From: Chara braunii
Lineage: Eukaryota; Streptophyta; Charophyceae; Charales; Characeae
Direction: 5' to 3'
DNA length: 34,965 nt
Assembly: GCA_003427395.1 (NCBI GenBank)
Contig: BFEA01000656.1
Location: 469,227 to 504,191, forward strand
In this document: positions 1-8,398 of the stretch, one piece after another
Layout: the number at the start of each line of letters is the position of its first letter
How positions within the stretch are numbered: the stretch's first letter is position 1
Program-made: the position numbers and the translations under genes
Notes under the pieces: model-generated
What the model saw: the letters and a program-made list of their open reading frames with translations, nothing else
What the model was told of the DNA's origin: nothing
Databases searched by the model: none

Positions 1-1
1 T

Positions 2-364
2 CCACAACAACTTGCCCTGGTGGTGATAAACTATGAGCACATCGCTCTGCCGGTGGTTCATATAGAAGTCTATTTTCCTCATCGGACTGCTCTGTATGTC
101 GTTCGTCTGGCAAGGAAGAGGGAGATCCGTCAGCGGTTGCCATAGGTGTATGACCAACACCGCATGTGGGACATGCTAGGAGAGGATCTGGAGGGTGATG
201 GCACCGGGGATAGTCCACGCAGTAAAGACACATACTTTCTATGACAGCTTCCGGGAAGCATTGACGACACATGGCATGTTGCTGACATCTCATTAGTATG
301 GAAGGCTGACGTGCACAGTTATTTAAGCATGGCAGATCAAGGCCACAACGACATGCTGAGCAAG
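2..364 (+). pseudogene. Decayed reading frame of unknown origin at the window edge
   Basis: The plus frame starting at base 2 stays open for about 120 codons apart from two stops, a TAG near 151 and a TGA near 240, and closes at a TAA near 363. The translation is hydrophilic and helix-like in its middle, with a basic stretch (RLARKREIRQRLP) followed by an acidic one (MLGEDLEGDGTG). I do not recognise the family. The frame begins before the window, so its start and any conserved domain may be outside. It could be the tail of another transposon ORF or an old gene fragment. Shorter open frames on both strands at 368-658 overlap each other and none is convincing. The call rests only on composition and openness, so confidence is low. 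Confidence 0.25.
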
Positions 365-765
365 TAATCAGGGGGTGGGGGGGATGAGCGCAGGACAGAG
401 GATCACAATTTTTGTGTTAGCGGCGAGCAGTGACCATCCCTTCATAGTGTTCGGAGCAGAGGCTATGCCGTGTATGTGCCAACTGAACTGCACCTGTGCG
501 ACGACACAACGGGAGGGCACAGCCACCATCCTCTGGAGAGGTCCTTTCACTGTTGTGGTAGAATCAGCCGGATTGCTCTCTGGGGGGTGTAGTGCTTGCA
601 ACTGCTCATCGACATACTGTTCCTGATGGACGAGCCAGACTGAGTGATCCTCCAGCATTTGGTGATAGAAAGAGTGTGCACCCTACCGCCATTGTCCCAT
701 AGGGTCCATGAATTATCTGCAAAGGTAAGAGTACTTAAATGACCTGGACGGTATAAGATATATGC
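365..765. other. No gene seen
   Basis: Short overlapping open frames occur on both strands between 368 and 658, but none shows a recognisable motif or start context. I see nothing else here. Confidence 0.5.
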
Positions 766-769
766 CTGA

Positions 770-770
770 T

Positions 771-821
<51 letters not shown>

Positions 822-848
822 TTTTTTTTTATTATTTTTTTTTTTTTT
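770..848. repeat. (TTTA)n microsatellite running into a T tract
   Basis: About 14 copies of TTTA are followed by T-rich sequence with a 14-base run of T near 835-848. A short open frame across it (Leu/Phe/Ile/Tyr only) is an artefact of the repeat. The T tract could be the polyA tail of an old minus-strand retroelement, but no element body is visible to its right. Confidence 0.9.
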
Positions 849-964
849 GTGTGTGTTATGAATTATCACCACAACTTTCCTTATTCCACCCAGATGAGTA
901 GATCCAAAGTCATAGCAATTTTACCTCTATTGCAGACAATGAAGCATGCTTAAATCACCAGTAC

Positions 965-1005
965 TTCCTAAAGTCGTGCCCGTTAACGCTACGCGACTTT
1001 AGGAA
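965..1005. repeat. 12-bp perfect inverted repeat
   Basis: TTCCTAAAGTCG at 965-976 is the exact reverse complement of CGACTTTAGGAA at 994-1005, with a 17-base spacer that contains the self-complementary octamer CGTTAACG. It can form a hairpin on either strand. No terminator or element context is visible. Confidence 0.7.
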
Positions 1006-1170
1006 ACGTACGGGCCACTACAGGAGTGCCCAAATTCATCCAACTAGAAACGTTTCTACTCTATTTTTTTCGGCGGCGGATAGCTGGGCCAAGTACTGGT
1101 GGTTTAAGATGAGCCAATCCACCAATGAAACAGTTTTGCTTGTAAGGTCAATATCTATCCAAAACCACCG

Positions 1171-1241
1171 GAATCTTACCTTTATACAAGCAAGGAATCT
1201 CACCTTTATACAAGCAAGGAATCTCACCTTTATACAAGCAA
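1171..1241. repeat. 24-bp tandem repeat, three copies
   Basis: Units at 1171-1194, 1195-1218 and 1219-1241 differ at one position in the first copy (cttacc against ctcacc). The unit length is a multiple of three, so the minus strand reads as a short peptide repeat (ACIKVRFL). That frame has no other support as a gene. Confidence 0.85.
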
Positions 1242-1375
1242 TGCAACACATTTGACATGGCTCAACCCAACAGTAAAACAAATACGAGACACAATAAATC
1301 TGCTATATCGTTTTCTTGATTATGCTTTCATCAACTAACACTGGGAGGCCTCCCATTTTCTTTGTTTTTGCAGCT

Positions 1376-1560
1376 CCCCTCTTACTGTGCCTATCACGTA
1401 CAAGGCTGGCCACGTTGATGATGGTCGAGTGCCCGCTGACCACATCCCCGTGTGCCTTTACGGCCCACTTGCACGCTATAGAAGGAGGAAGAGTAAAAGG
1501 GTAACTTATGTTTTGTCTGTTCTCTTAATGACGCGCATTCATATGCGTTTACTGGAACTA
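1376..1560 (+). repeat. Dispersed repeat family R, copy 1
   Basis: The block that begins with ctgtgcctatcacgtacaag is found again at 4066-4255 and 5192-5305. Shared landmarks in order are acgtacaaggc, a cacgttgatg-like segment, a ggtcgag-like segment, cccacttgcacg, an A/G-rich stretch, and in copies 1 and 2 also tgtcctcttaatga followed by a gcattcat-like segment. Copy 1 is followed after 80 bases by an A-rich tract at 1641, as expected of a retroposed short element. No good pol III A and B boxes are visible, so calling it a SINE would be premature. Confidence 0.6.
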
Positions 1561-1640
1561 GAGATGAGCAAATTCAATTCCCCGGGTGCTAGTGGTGCCT
1601 GTTTCAACCAGCATCACTAGCACTGCAGGGGGCCGTTTTC

Positions 1641-1662
1641 AAAAAAAAAAAAAATAAAAAAA

Positions 1663-1695
<33 letters not shown>
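1641..1695 (+). repeat. A-rich tract and (TAA)n microsatellite
   Basis: Fourteen A residues, then T, then nine A, then about eleven TAA units. This is the usual form of an old polyA tail that has seeded a microsatellite, and it may be the tail of repeat R copy 1 or of a neighbouring retroposon. Confidence 0.8.
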
Positions 1696-1980
1696 TCAAT
1701 ATTGCAACAGTTTTACTTCTTTAGTAAACAACACGAAGCACAATAAATCCGTTATTTTGCCTTTTCCTTGTACAGTCCTTTCTTCGCTATCGTTACTTTG
1801 GCTTCCTTTGGGGCACCCCTTTTTTTTTTAAGTGCTGGCCCTGTTGGGGCCATTACCCAGTTTTGGCTTGGCTGGAAACCGGGTCCAGCGTCCCATTAAG
1901 CACAATTCCAAAATAGAGGGACAATTGGAGAAAACCTACCAGAACTACTATTATCGAGGGTTTTCGTACTCCTGTCAACC
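1696..1980. other. No gene; short echo of 1264-1325 and a T10 run
   Basis: Bases 1703-1770 resemble 1264-1325 (acagttttac/acagtaaaac, then cacaataaatc and a T/C-rich stretch). A run of ten T at 1820-1829 lies left of the minus-strand LINE fragment, where the tail of that LINE would be expected on this strand. Confidence 0.4.
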
Positions 1981-3935
1981 TTAAACCTCTAACCCTGGTC
2001 TACCTACAAACTCCCTCTGTCCCCTTAAAACCCTAAACCCTAGTCCTGTTGTTTTTCGCCTAAACCCTGCTAATCCACTGTTTATTACTGTCCTCTTGCC
2101 TGATCCCTGGTACTCTGCGTTCTCACACATTCTCATTCCTCCTCTGCCTGTTGTTGTGGTTGAGTTGTCGTCGCCATCTTCCAGTGGAATCTGAGACCAA
2201 TCCTTTCGATCGCCGGATTCGCCGCTAGCTTCCCTCTGCCAAAAACCCCCTGTTTGAGTCTGTTTCTTATCTCCTTTGCCCTCATCGGGTTTTCCGCCAT
2301 CCTCTTCCTTATCCTTTTCCATTGCGCCTGGATGTCCCTCTCCAGTAGTTTGTTGAAGATTTTGCGTGCCTGATTCCTAAATGTGCATTTGTCTCTTCTC
2401 TACCGTTTGCTGGCATCTCCTTTTCCATATCGTCCACACTGCGTATTGCCTCAGGAGTTGACATGTCTTCCTTATGTAGCCTTGCCAGGTACTTGGCGTT
2501 CCTGTTCTCAGCAGCAAAGTAACCGTGTCCTCCGGGAATGTGGCGTCTGAGATTTTAGTCTATAGTTCTTGTGCTATCTGCCGTATGTGCTCGGCGATGT
2601 GACACTCCAAGAGACAGTGCCTTACTGCCTCCTCCTTTTTCTCCTGACATGCCATGCAACTTTCATTCTGGGGACTCCTGTTTTCTTGACTTCTTCGCTT
2701 GTTCAGCCACTCGTTGACTGGTAATGCTAGATGAATGATGAACCACACACTGCATACCCCTTACTTGCCTCAATCTGATGTCATTCAGTCCTGACCAAGG
2801 GATGAGTTTAAACTGCTAGTACACGGCCCCAGCCTTGCAGAAAGTTTTTGTCGCCACAAGCAAAACTAGGAGGCACCGCGCGGCCAGGCCCGCCGTTGAA
2901 AAAAGAAATTGGCGGCCTCCGAAGTGGTGCAGGTTTCATGCTGACACCCGTGGGCCGATATGTGGTGTACTGGTGCTTTAAGCCGTACTGGTGGTAACCC
3001 GACTCAGTCCTCCCAGTGTTTTGTCAGTGGGTCCTCCAGCGGGTGATGTCTTGTTCTGAGATTATAACCCACCTTGGTTGTGTAGTGCATTATGTCCGTT
3101 CTCAGTGCCACGTTTACCCTCCCTCCTCTTTACTTCCAGGCCCACTCTACGGGGTCTAATTCTAAGTCCAGCGCAGTTGCTGGTCTATAAATAGTGAAAT
3201 CTTCAGTCTCTATAACCCTCCCCTTTCTGACCTGCTCCAGTCTCACTGGCAATTGGGTTCTTGAGTCCTTGTTGAGCTTGCTCGTTGTGGCTCCCGGCTC
3301 CTCTTCTTGGTTCATGCCAGTGTCCAACCAACCAGTCCTTTTGTGGCCCCTCCCTTCTATGAACTAGGAAGACCAGCTTTGGTTCGCCGTCTTGCCGCCA
3401 CATTGCCCAGCCTCCTATTTCCATTGGGGTCCCTTTTCCAGAAGTTTTCTCCATTCTGAAGGGATAGATATCAGCAGATCGTTGAGGCTTTCCAGAAGTT
3501 TGTGGCTTCCTTTAAGCTCTCTTCTCAACTCCCTTGCAGTTTTCAATTGCCCTTTTTCTTCTGACCACAAATGTTTTACCGGCCACACCCCGTGCTTGAG
3601 AACCAAGTCACCGTTTTAGGATCTTGGGCCGTTAAGGTTCTTGGCTTTTGCTGGTCATCTTTAATCCATTGGTTACAGAAGAGCGGTTGGCATAGGACTT
3701 CCTCCCTTGTTCTGGGTTCGTGGACTTGAGCTGGGAAGATTTATCCCCATATCTTCAGCAGGAGGCACTCGAGCCAAGTCCCCACTCTGGAATCCTGGGC
3801 TGTTAAGGTTCTTTAATGGATTGGTTACAGAAGAGCGGTTGGCGTAGGTAGGACTCGAGTCCCTCCCTTGTTCCGTGATCATAGTGGACTTTAGCTGGGA
3901 AGATTTCTCCCCATATCTTCAGCAGGTGGCACCAG
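1981..3935 (-). pseudogene. LINE (L1-type) ORF2 relic, C-terminal third with zf-RVT domain
   Basis: The strongest signal is the zf-RVT zinc domain at about 2560-2748 on the minus strand: an LPVNEWLNKR-like helix, then CMAC, then HCLLEC, i.e. the C-x2-C...H-x4-C pattern found near the end of plant LINE ORF2. Upstream, at about 3415-3620, WPVKHLW ... LLISIPSEWRKLL matches WVEDLW ... LLINALPDEWKD in the plus-strand LINE at 24.2 kb, and an LRQPLF motif at about 3830 matches LRQPLF there as well. Downstream, an AVWTIWKRR-like segment near 2440 corresponds to the EIWLSRN motif at 25.15 kb. Frames change several times and stops are frequent, so the copy is dead. The reverse transcriptase and endonuclease parts are absent, as expected of a 5'-truncated insertion. 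The 3' end may be the T10 run at 1820-1829. The family and orientation are secure; the ends are approximate. Confidence 0.75.
3603..3935. repeat. Roughly 165-bp tandem duplication inside the LINE relic
   Basis: Unit 1 runs from 3603 to 3773 and unit 2 from 3774 to about 3935. Shared blocks include tgttaaggttctt, ggttacagaagagcggttgg, agctgggaagattt and ccccatatcttcagcagg. The units differ by small indels, so the duplication is old. It lies within the LINE frame near the LRQPLF motif and adds a second, frame-shifted copy of that region. Confidence 0.8.
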
Positions 3936-4065
3936 TAGTTTCCGTCTCCCTCTCCCTGTGTGCCCTGTTCTCCTCTGTTGGCTTCCCTTCCAGTCTTCGC
4001 CCAGCCACATAAGCCAGAAGCGCCCTGTCATGTTATGTGGGGTTCTGTACTTGGGCCAACGCTCC

Positions 4066-4255
4066 CTTTTACTGTGCCTCTAACGTACAAGGCTTGCCAC
4101 GTTGATCTTGGTCGAGCGCAAGTGTCAGCCCACTTGCACGTTACGAAAGGAAACAGAGTGAAGGGGGAGGTATACTCCTGTTCATTTTTCAGCAGATCTT
4201 CAGCTTATATTTTTTCTGTCCTCTTAATGATGTTCATTCGTGCATTTACTAGTAC
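4066..4255 (+). repeat. Dispersed repeat family R, copy 2
   Basis: Matches copy 1 from actgtgcct and cgtacaaggc through cccacttgcacg to tgtcctcttaatga and cattcgtgcattt. The stretch corresponding to ccgctgaccacatccccgtg of copy 1 is partly deleted. Orientation is the same as in the other two copies. It sits immediately right of the minus-strand LINE relic. Confidence 0.6.
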
Positions 4256-4692
4256 TCCACAAGGAGAGGGAGGAAGGAAAGAGGAAGGGGCGGAGTTCAG
4301 AATAGAGGAAAGACAACCTTCATAGGGTTCTCAGTAATCACCACGAGATCAGACTACTTTACAGAATTGCACTAGAGGCCAGTCAGTGTTGTGTTGCAGG
4401 AAAATTTCAGGCTAGCACGGCGTAGACCGATGTCACAGGCTACATGGCTCCTGCATGCTAACGGTAGTAACACAGACACGCGCACCTATCGCATCACCTA
4501 TCGCATCGTCATTCCAACCCCGGTCTACAAGTAGGACATGCCATGTCAGGGTGTCTTACATGAGTACACTGTCACCGTATGCATGAAAACAAAGACTTGG
4601 ATGGGCTATACCTTCATCCTCACCACACAAGCATGCTAATCACATGCTACAGGTAGCGGAATCTCAGGTGTGCGGCACTGAGCAGGTTTCTT
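4256..4692. other. No gene seen
   Basis: Mixed-composition sequence with a purine-rich patch at 4258-4315 and a near-duplication of cgcatcacctatcgcat at 4489-4506. No coding signal or element end is recognisable. Confidence 0.5.
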
Positions 4693-4823
4693 GGGTTTCC
4701 ACAGCCAATATTCCCTCTCTATGGGCAGGCCATGACGATCCAAAGTAACGGTGTGGGTTTCCACAGCCAAAATTCCCTCTCTATGGGCAGGCCATGACGG
4801 GTTCTGATCCGAAGTAACTGTGT
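4693..4823. repeat. Two-copy tandem duplication of a 62-69-bp unit
   Basis: Unit 1 (4693-4754) and unit 2 (4755-4823) share gggtttccacagccaa, attccctctctatgggcagg, ccatgacg and aagtaac. Unit 2 carries a 7-base insertion. Divergence is small, so this is younger than the duplication at 3.6-3.9 kb. Confidence 0.85.
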
Positions 4824-5190
4824 TTAGATGACATTGTTGCAAGATCTGGTCTGCAACAGATTGCCCAGGCTGGCGATGATAACCTTTTAGTACATGGCAC
4901 TCTGCGTGTGTGTGCGTGTGGGTTGTAGATGTTCACCACAACAGCCCCTGTTCCACCTAGATGAGTCGATCCACCAACACTCTATACACTCAAAGCTGGA
5001 CCAGTCTGATGAAAAGGCTGATGTGAGGGTGGAACGTGTTGCTGCTACTTTGTGGGAGGTGGACCTCAGATGCTGCGGTCCGATATAACCGCTTCAGATA
5101 TATTGTCACACTGGAAATCGGAGCGCAAAGGCGGAAAAAGACAAAACAAGAAAAAGAAAAAGAAGTAAGGAAGGAAAGCCCCACCTGTTC
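4824..5190. other. No gene seen
   Basis: Contains a short TG run at 4904-4920 and a purine-rich stretch at 5125-5180. No open frame here has recognisable features. Confidence 0.5.
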
Positions 5191-5191
5191 G

Positions 5192-5305
5192 TCACCTCTT
5201 ACGTACAAGGCCAGTCACGTGGATGACAGGTTGAGCGCTGGCTGCCCCCATCCCCGTGTGTCATAAAGACCCACTTGCACGCAGCCAAAAGGCAAAGAGG
5301 TAAAG
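5192..5305 (+). repeat. Dispersed repeat family R, copy 3
   Basis: Shares tcacctcttacgtacaaggc, the gatgac-like segment, ggttgagcgctgg, ccccatccccgtgtg and acccacttgcacgc with copy 1, followed by an A/G-rich stretch. Compared with copy 2 it keeps the central ccccgtgtg block. It ends earlier than the other two; the tgtcctcttaatga module is not found. Confidence 0.55.
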
Positions 5306-5660
5306 TAAAGGCGGAGATATGTGATGCAGGCTGGCCTGGGCTGTGCTTGTTCCTAGCTGCAGATTTGTGACATGCCATCGTGCTGTTGTATAAGCTGTTG
5401 CCCATTCTTTTTTTCCTTCGGTAAGGAGGTAGCCGTTACGGTTATTGTGGCGCAAGTCCATACTATCATCTTCCCCCGAACGCAACGCACCCTCATCAGG
5501 TTTTTTTTTCAAAAAAAAAAAAAAAACAGATACAACGCATCCTCATCATGAATGTATACAAACTATATTTCCAGCTCGATGCCACCATTCTGAGCGTGCG
5601 CTGTGTTCGGGAATAGCAGTGCCGCGCGCACGCGCAGGAGAGAGAGATTGGGAGAGGGGG

Positions 5661-5683
5661 GAGAGAGCCCGTTACTCTGAAAC

Positions 5684-5745
<62 letters not shown>
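5661..5745. repeat. GA/CT hairpin and (CT)n microsatellite at the gap edge
   Basis: GAGAGAGCCCGTT at 5661-5673 is the exact reverse complement of AACGGGCTCTCTC at 5681-5693, separated by a 7-base loop. The right arm continues into (CT)n up to the first N at 5746, and purine-rich sequence to the left (5638-5672) can pair with more of it. This structure probably caused the assembly break. Confidence 0.8.
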
Positions 5746-6336
5746 NNNNNNNNNNNNNNNNNNNNNNNNNNNNNNNNNNNNNNNNNNNNNNNNNNNNNNN
5801 NNNNNNNNNNNNNNNNNNNNNNNNNNNNNNNNNNNNNNNNNNNNNNNNNNNNNNNNNNNNNNNNNNNNNNNNNNNNNNNNNNNNNNNNNNNNNNNNNNNN
5901 NNNNNNNNNNNNNNNNNNNNNNNNNNNNNNNNNNNNNNNNNNNNNNNNNNNNNNNNNNNNNNNNNNNNNNNNNNNNNNNNNNNNNNNNNNNNNNNNNNNN
6001 NNNNNNNNNNNNNNNNNNNNNNNNNNNNNNNNNNNNNNNNNNNNNNNNNNNNNNNNNNNNNNNNNNNNNNNNNNNNNNNNNNNNNNNNNNNNNNNNNNNN
6101 NNNNNNNNNNNNNNNNNNNNNNNNNNNNNNNNNNNNNNNNNNNNNNNNNNNNNNNNNNNNNNNNNNNNNNNNNNNNNNNNNNNNNNNNNNNNNNNNNNNN
6201 NNNNNNNNNNNNNNNNNNNNNNNNNNNNNNNNNNNNNNNNNNNNNNNNNNNNNNNNNNNNNNNNNNNNNNNNNNNNNNNNNNNNNNNNNNNNNNNNNNNN
6301 NNNNNNNNNNNNNNNNNNNNNNNNNNNNNNNNNNNN
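5746..6336. other. Assembly gap (591 N)
   Basis: Unresolved bases flanked on the left by (CT)n and on the right by (TATC)n. The true length is unknown. Confidence 0.99.
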
Positions 6337-6338
6337 TC

Positions 6339-6379
<41 letters not shown>

Positions 6380-6392
6380 GTATCTATCTATC
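6337..6392. repeat. (TATC)n microsatellite
   Basis: About 13 tetranucleotide units with one variant (TATG), directly after the gap and running into the left arm of the inverted repeat at 6389. Confidence 0.9.
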
Positions 6393-6521
6393 TCTCTTTC
6401 TCGCTCCTTTCTCTCTTAAGCGCTGTGAATAGCGCTTAAGAGAGAAAGGAGCGAGAAATGTGTGTACACCGCGCGCGCGATTCACAGCGCTTAAGAGAGA
6501 AAGGAGCGAGAAAGAGAGATA
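6389..6521. repeat. Perfect 42-bp inverted repeat with an extra nested copy
   Basis: The left arm 6389-6430 is the exact reverse complement of 6480-6521. Between them, 6431-6458 repeats the first 28 or so bases of the right-arm motif (AGCGCTTAAGAGAGAAAGGA...), so the left arm can pair with either of two targets. The spacer 6459-6479 contains GTGTGTACAC and a CG run. Perfect identity over 42 bp means the structure is recent or maintained by copying. No transposase or target duplication is visible. Confidence 0.85.
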
Positions 6522-6604
6522 TAGGGAGAGCGCCATGACCACCTTCTCCCCTCATCCTCCCCGTCCTCCCCCTCCGTTCCCTTCTTCTTGCCATCATCGT
6601 CGTC

Positions 6605-6656
6605 GTCCTCGTTTGTGTGTGTGTGTGAGTCAGAGAGAGAGAGAAGCGCGAGCAGG

Positions 6657-6746
<90 letters not shown>

Positions 6747-6749
6747 ACA
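6605..6749. repeat. Compound palindromic microsatellite (GT)n(GA)n ... (CT)n(CA)n
   Basis: In order: tcctcgt, about seven GT units, about six GA units, a short core (agcgcgagcaggct), (TC)20 at 6661-6700, (AC)21 at 6701-6742, and acgagga. Every block on the left has its complement, in reverse order, on the right, so the locus is an imperfect palindrome of about 145 bp. Long Ser/Leu and His/Thr frames across it are artefacts. Confidence 0.9.
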
Positions 6750-6984
6750 AAGACGAGGAGAATGAGGAAGAGGAGGAGAACGACGAAGACCAGCACAGCG
6801 AGATGGAGGACGCCCCAGGAAGAGGCTCCCCCGGAGGAGGTACGTTACCTGGGACTGCCGCTGCTCCAGGGTTTCTCGGTAGGAGCACGAAAAAGAGGCA
6901 CGTCAAATGCGATGGGAAAATTGCCCCTGTGCCCGGGGAAAACGCCCTTTTTTTTTATGTTTCCCAACATCGTACGTAGGGGGC

Positions 6985-7275
6985 GTACTCTTAGGAGGTG
7001 ATATAAGAGGGCCCTTCATACGGGATGGCTCTCCGGGGGCCGTACTTTCAGGAGGTGATAAGAGGGCCCTTCCGAAGGAGGGTCCTCTCGTACGGATGGC
7101 TCCCTGGCAGGGTCAAGCGTCTGTACCCAAGGCTCCCAAGGCTCGTCTTTTTTCTTTTTCTGACTACCGGTAAGAGGTGATAAGAGGGCCCTTCCAAAGT
7201 AGGGTCCCTTCATACGGGATGTCTGGGGGCCGTACTTCCAGGAGGTGATAAGAGGGCCCTTCCAAAGGAAGATCC
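6985..7275. repeat. Irregular repeat patch with ggaggtgataagagggccctt units
   Basis: The core aggtgataagagggccctt, or a close variant, occurs four times, near 6995, 7053, 7173 and 7241. It alternates with gggggccgtact and tacgggatggct modules, some in inverted relation (ggatgg against ccttc...). The segment gcagggtcaag-gt-tgtacccaaggctc near 7105-7135 recurs at 25733-25752. I see no ORF. It may be the end of an unidentified mobile element. Confidence 0.65.
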
Positions 7276-7707
7276 CCGAGATGGAGTGGGAGGCGCGTCT
7301 CGGTACTTTGCCGGTAACACCCGCTGTACCACGTTACCGGCGTTACCCGATCTTTCTACGCGCCCCGCGCAGGTAGAGAGGTAATGCTATGGCTGCCCTC
7401 ACTGTAGGTGAGGAAAGTTTGCCTTTCAAGGTGAAGCAAGTGAGGTGGGTGGGTAACTCCACGGGATATTACTGAGTGAATGTGTACGAATGTTCATCGC
7501 AGATGCGCCTACGGCGTCCGCTTGGATATGAACCAAGATAGGCGTTTGGCAAACTCGCTTCACTACAGCACACATGTCGAACCTATAGAGCACTCTATTC
7601 GTCTACAGGTATGTCTCAAGACTATTCTCCTCACAAACTCCAATGCTTCCTAACAGTCTCACTAACCCTCAACTCTAAACAAACTAGTTCCTTCTTGGCT
7701 ACTGCGG
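7276..7707. other. No gene seen; left flank of LTR copy 1
   Basis: GC-rich at first, then mixed sequence, ending in ...actgcgg directly before the LTR. The last four bases, GCGG, are repeated on the other side of the LTR at 10094-10097. Confidence 0.45.
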
Positions 7708-8398
7708 TGTGACGCCCAAACCTCACGCCCGGCGCGACTTCCTGATCGGAGTAGGATGGGGGCCTGGAAGAGCGAAAAGGGGGTGTGCCAAGGATTTTAG
7801 GAAAGTGGGGGTGGAATCCCAGGTCGGAACTGAGATCTCTTGTGGCAAGTTTAGGGACAATGGCACAAGATGGTACGTGAAGATCATGTCTGGGATTATC
7901 GTCTCTACCAGTCGCGTTGCTGTGGTCGGCTTCGTGGGTTGTAGTGGTGATCGCACGGTTCGACCAGTTGTCGGCGCCGCTCGGCTTCGGTTCGGGTTCG
8001 CCGAGCAATTTCCGAAGCTCGATATGCCCGGTGCTGCTGGCACTTTCGCACGATGTGCACGACCAATAGCGGGCTATGGAATTCCACGGCATCACTGTGA
8101 GCTGGTGATATGGAAGGAGGAGGTGAAAGCGAGGGAAACTGGTGGTAATAACGACGAAGCCGGGGGATATGAAATATTGCATGTTATAAGTATCCGAATA
8201 GTCGGGGCCCCTAGGATCGTTAGTTACGGCATAATGAAAGTCCCTTGCGCACAATCGGTCGTTCTCTGTCAGACAGGGGAATTCCGGGTTTCTTAAGTTT
8301 CCCCGCCGTTTTAGTTGTTCACCTTCCCAGTATTCGCGATATTCTGGGTCTCTCAGGCTCTCACGATCAGGGATCCAAGAGGGAAATTCCACAGCCAT
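7631..8398 (-). CDS. 255-codon ORF inside LTR copy 1, product unknown
   Basis: Uninterrupted minus-strand frame that begins inside the LTR and ends about 26 codons beyond its left boundary. It is rich in Arg, Pro, Ser and Thr, without a signal peptide, membrane span or motif I recognise. Interest comes from comparison: the matching part of LTR copy 2 (about 31060-30780, minus) reads EYSEYWEEKQL, PEFPYLTEND and QYFISPGFVVI, against EYREYWEGEQL, PEFPCLTEND and QYFISPGFVVI here. In copy 2 the frame is broken by stops and a shift. Differences in the aligned stretch include both silent and replacement changes in similar number, so purifying selection is not obvious. By position it would lie in the transcribed leader upstream of gag. 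It may be a leader ORF of the retroelement or chance openness in GC-rich DNA. Confidence 0.35.
   Translation of the reverse strand: MAVEFPSWIPDRESLRDPEYREYWEGEQLKRRGNLRNPEFPCLTENDRLCARDFHYAVTNDPRGPDYSDTYNMQYFISPGFVVITTSFPRFHLLLPYHQLTVMPWNSIARYWSCTSCESASSTGHIELRKLLGEPEPKPSGADNWSNRAITTTTHEADHSNATGRDDNPRHDLHVPSCAIVPKLATRDLSSDLGFHPHFPKILGTPPFRSSRPPSYSDQEVAPGVRFGRHTAVAKKELVCLELRVSETVRKHWSL

Noticed and set aside
1171-1241. CRISPR-like array
   Set aside because: Units are contiguous without spacers and the window is eukaryotic; a simple tandem repeat.
2027-2043. AAACCCTAAACCCTA, like the plant telomere repeat
   Set aside because: Only two units, inside the decayed LINE C-terminus; too short to be called an interstitial telomere.
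5445-6419. 324-codon frame
   Set aside because: Mostly N bases and microsatellite; it exists only because N is not read as a stop.
6436-7001. Several 100-160-codon frames on both strands
   Set aside because: Their length comes from dinucleotide repeats read as Ser-Leu, His-Thr, Cys-Val or Arg-Glu runs.
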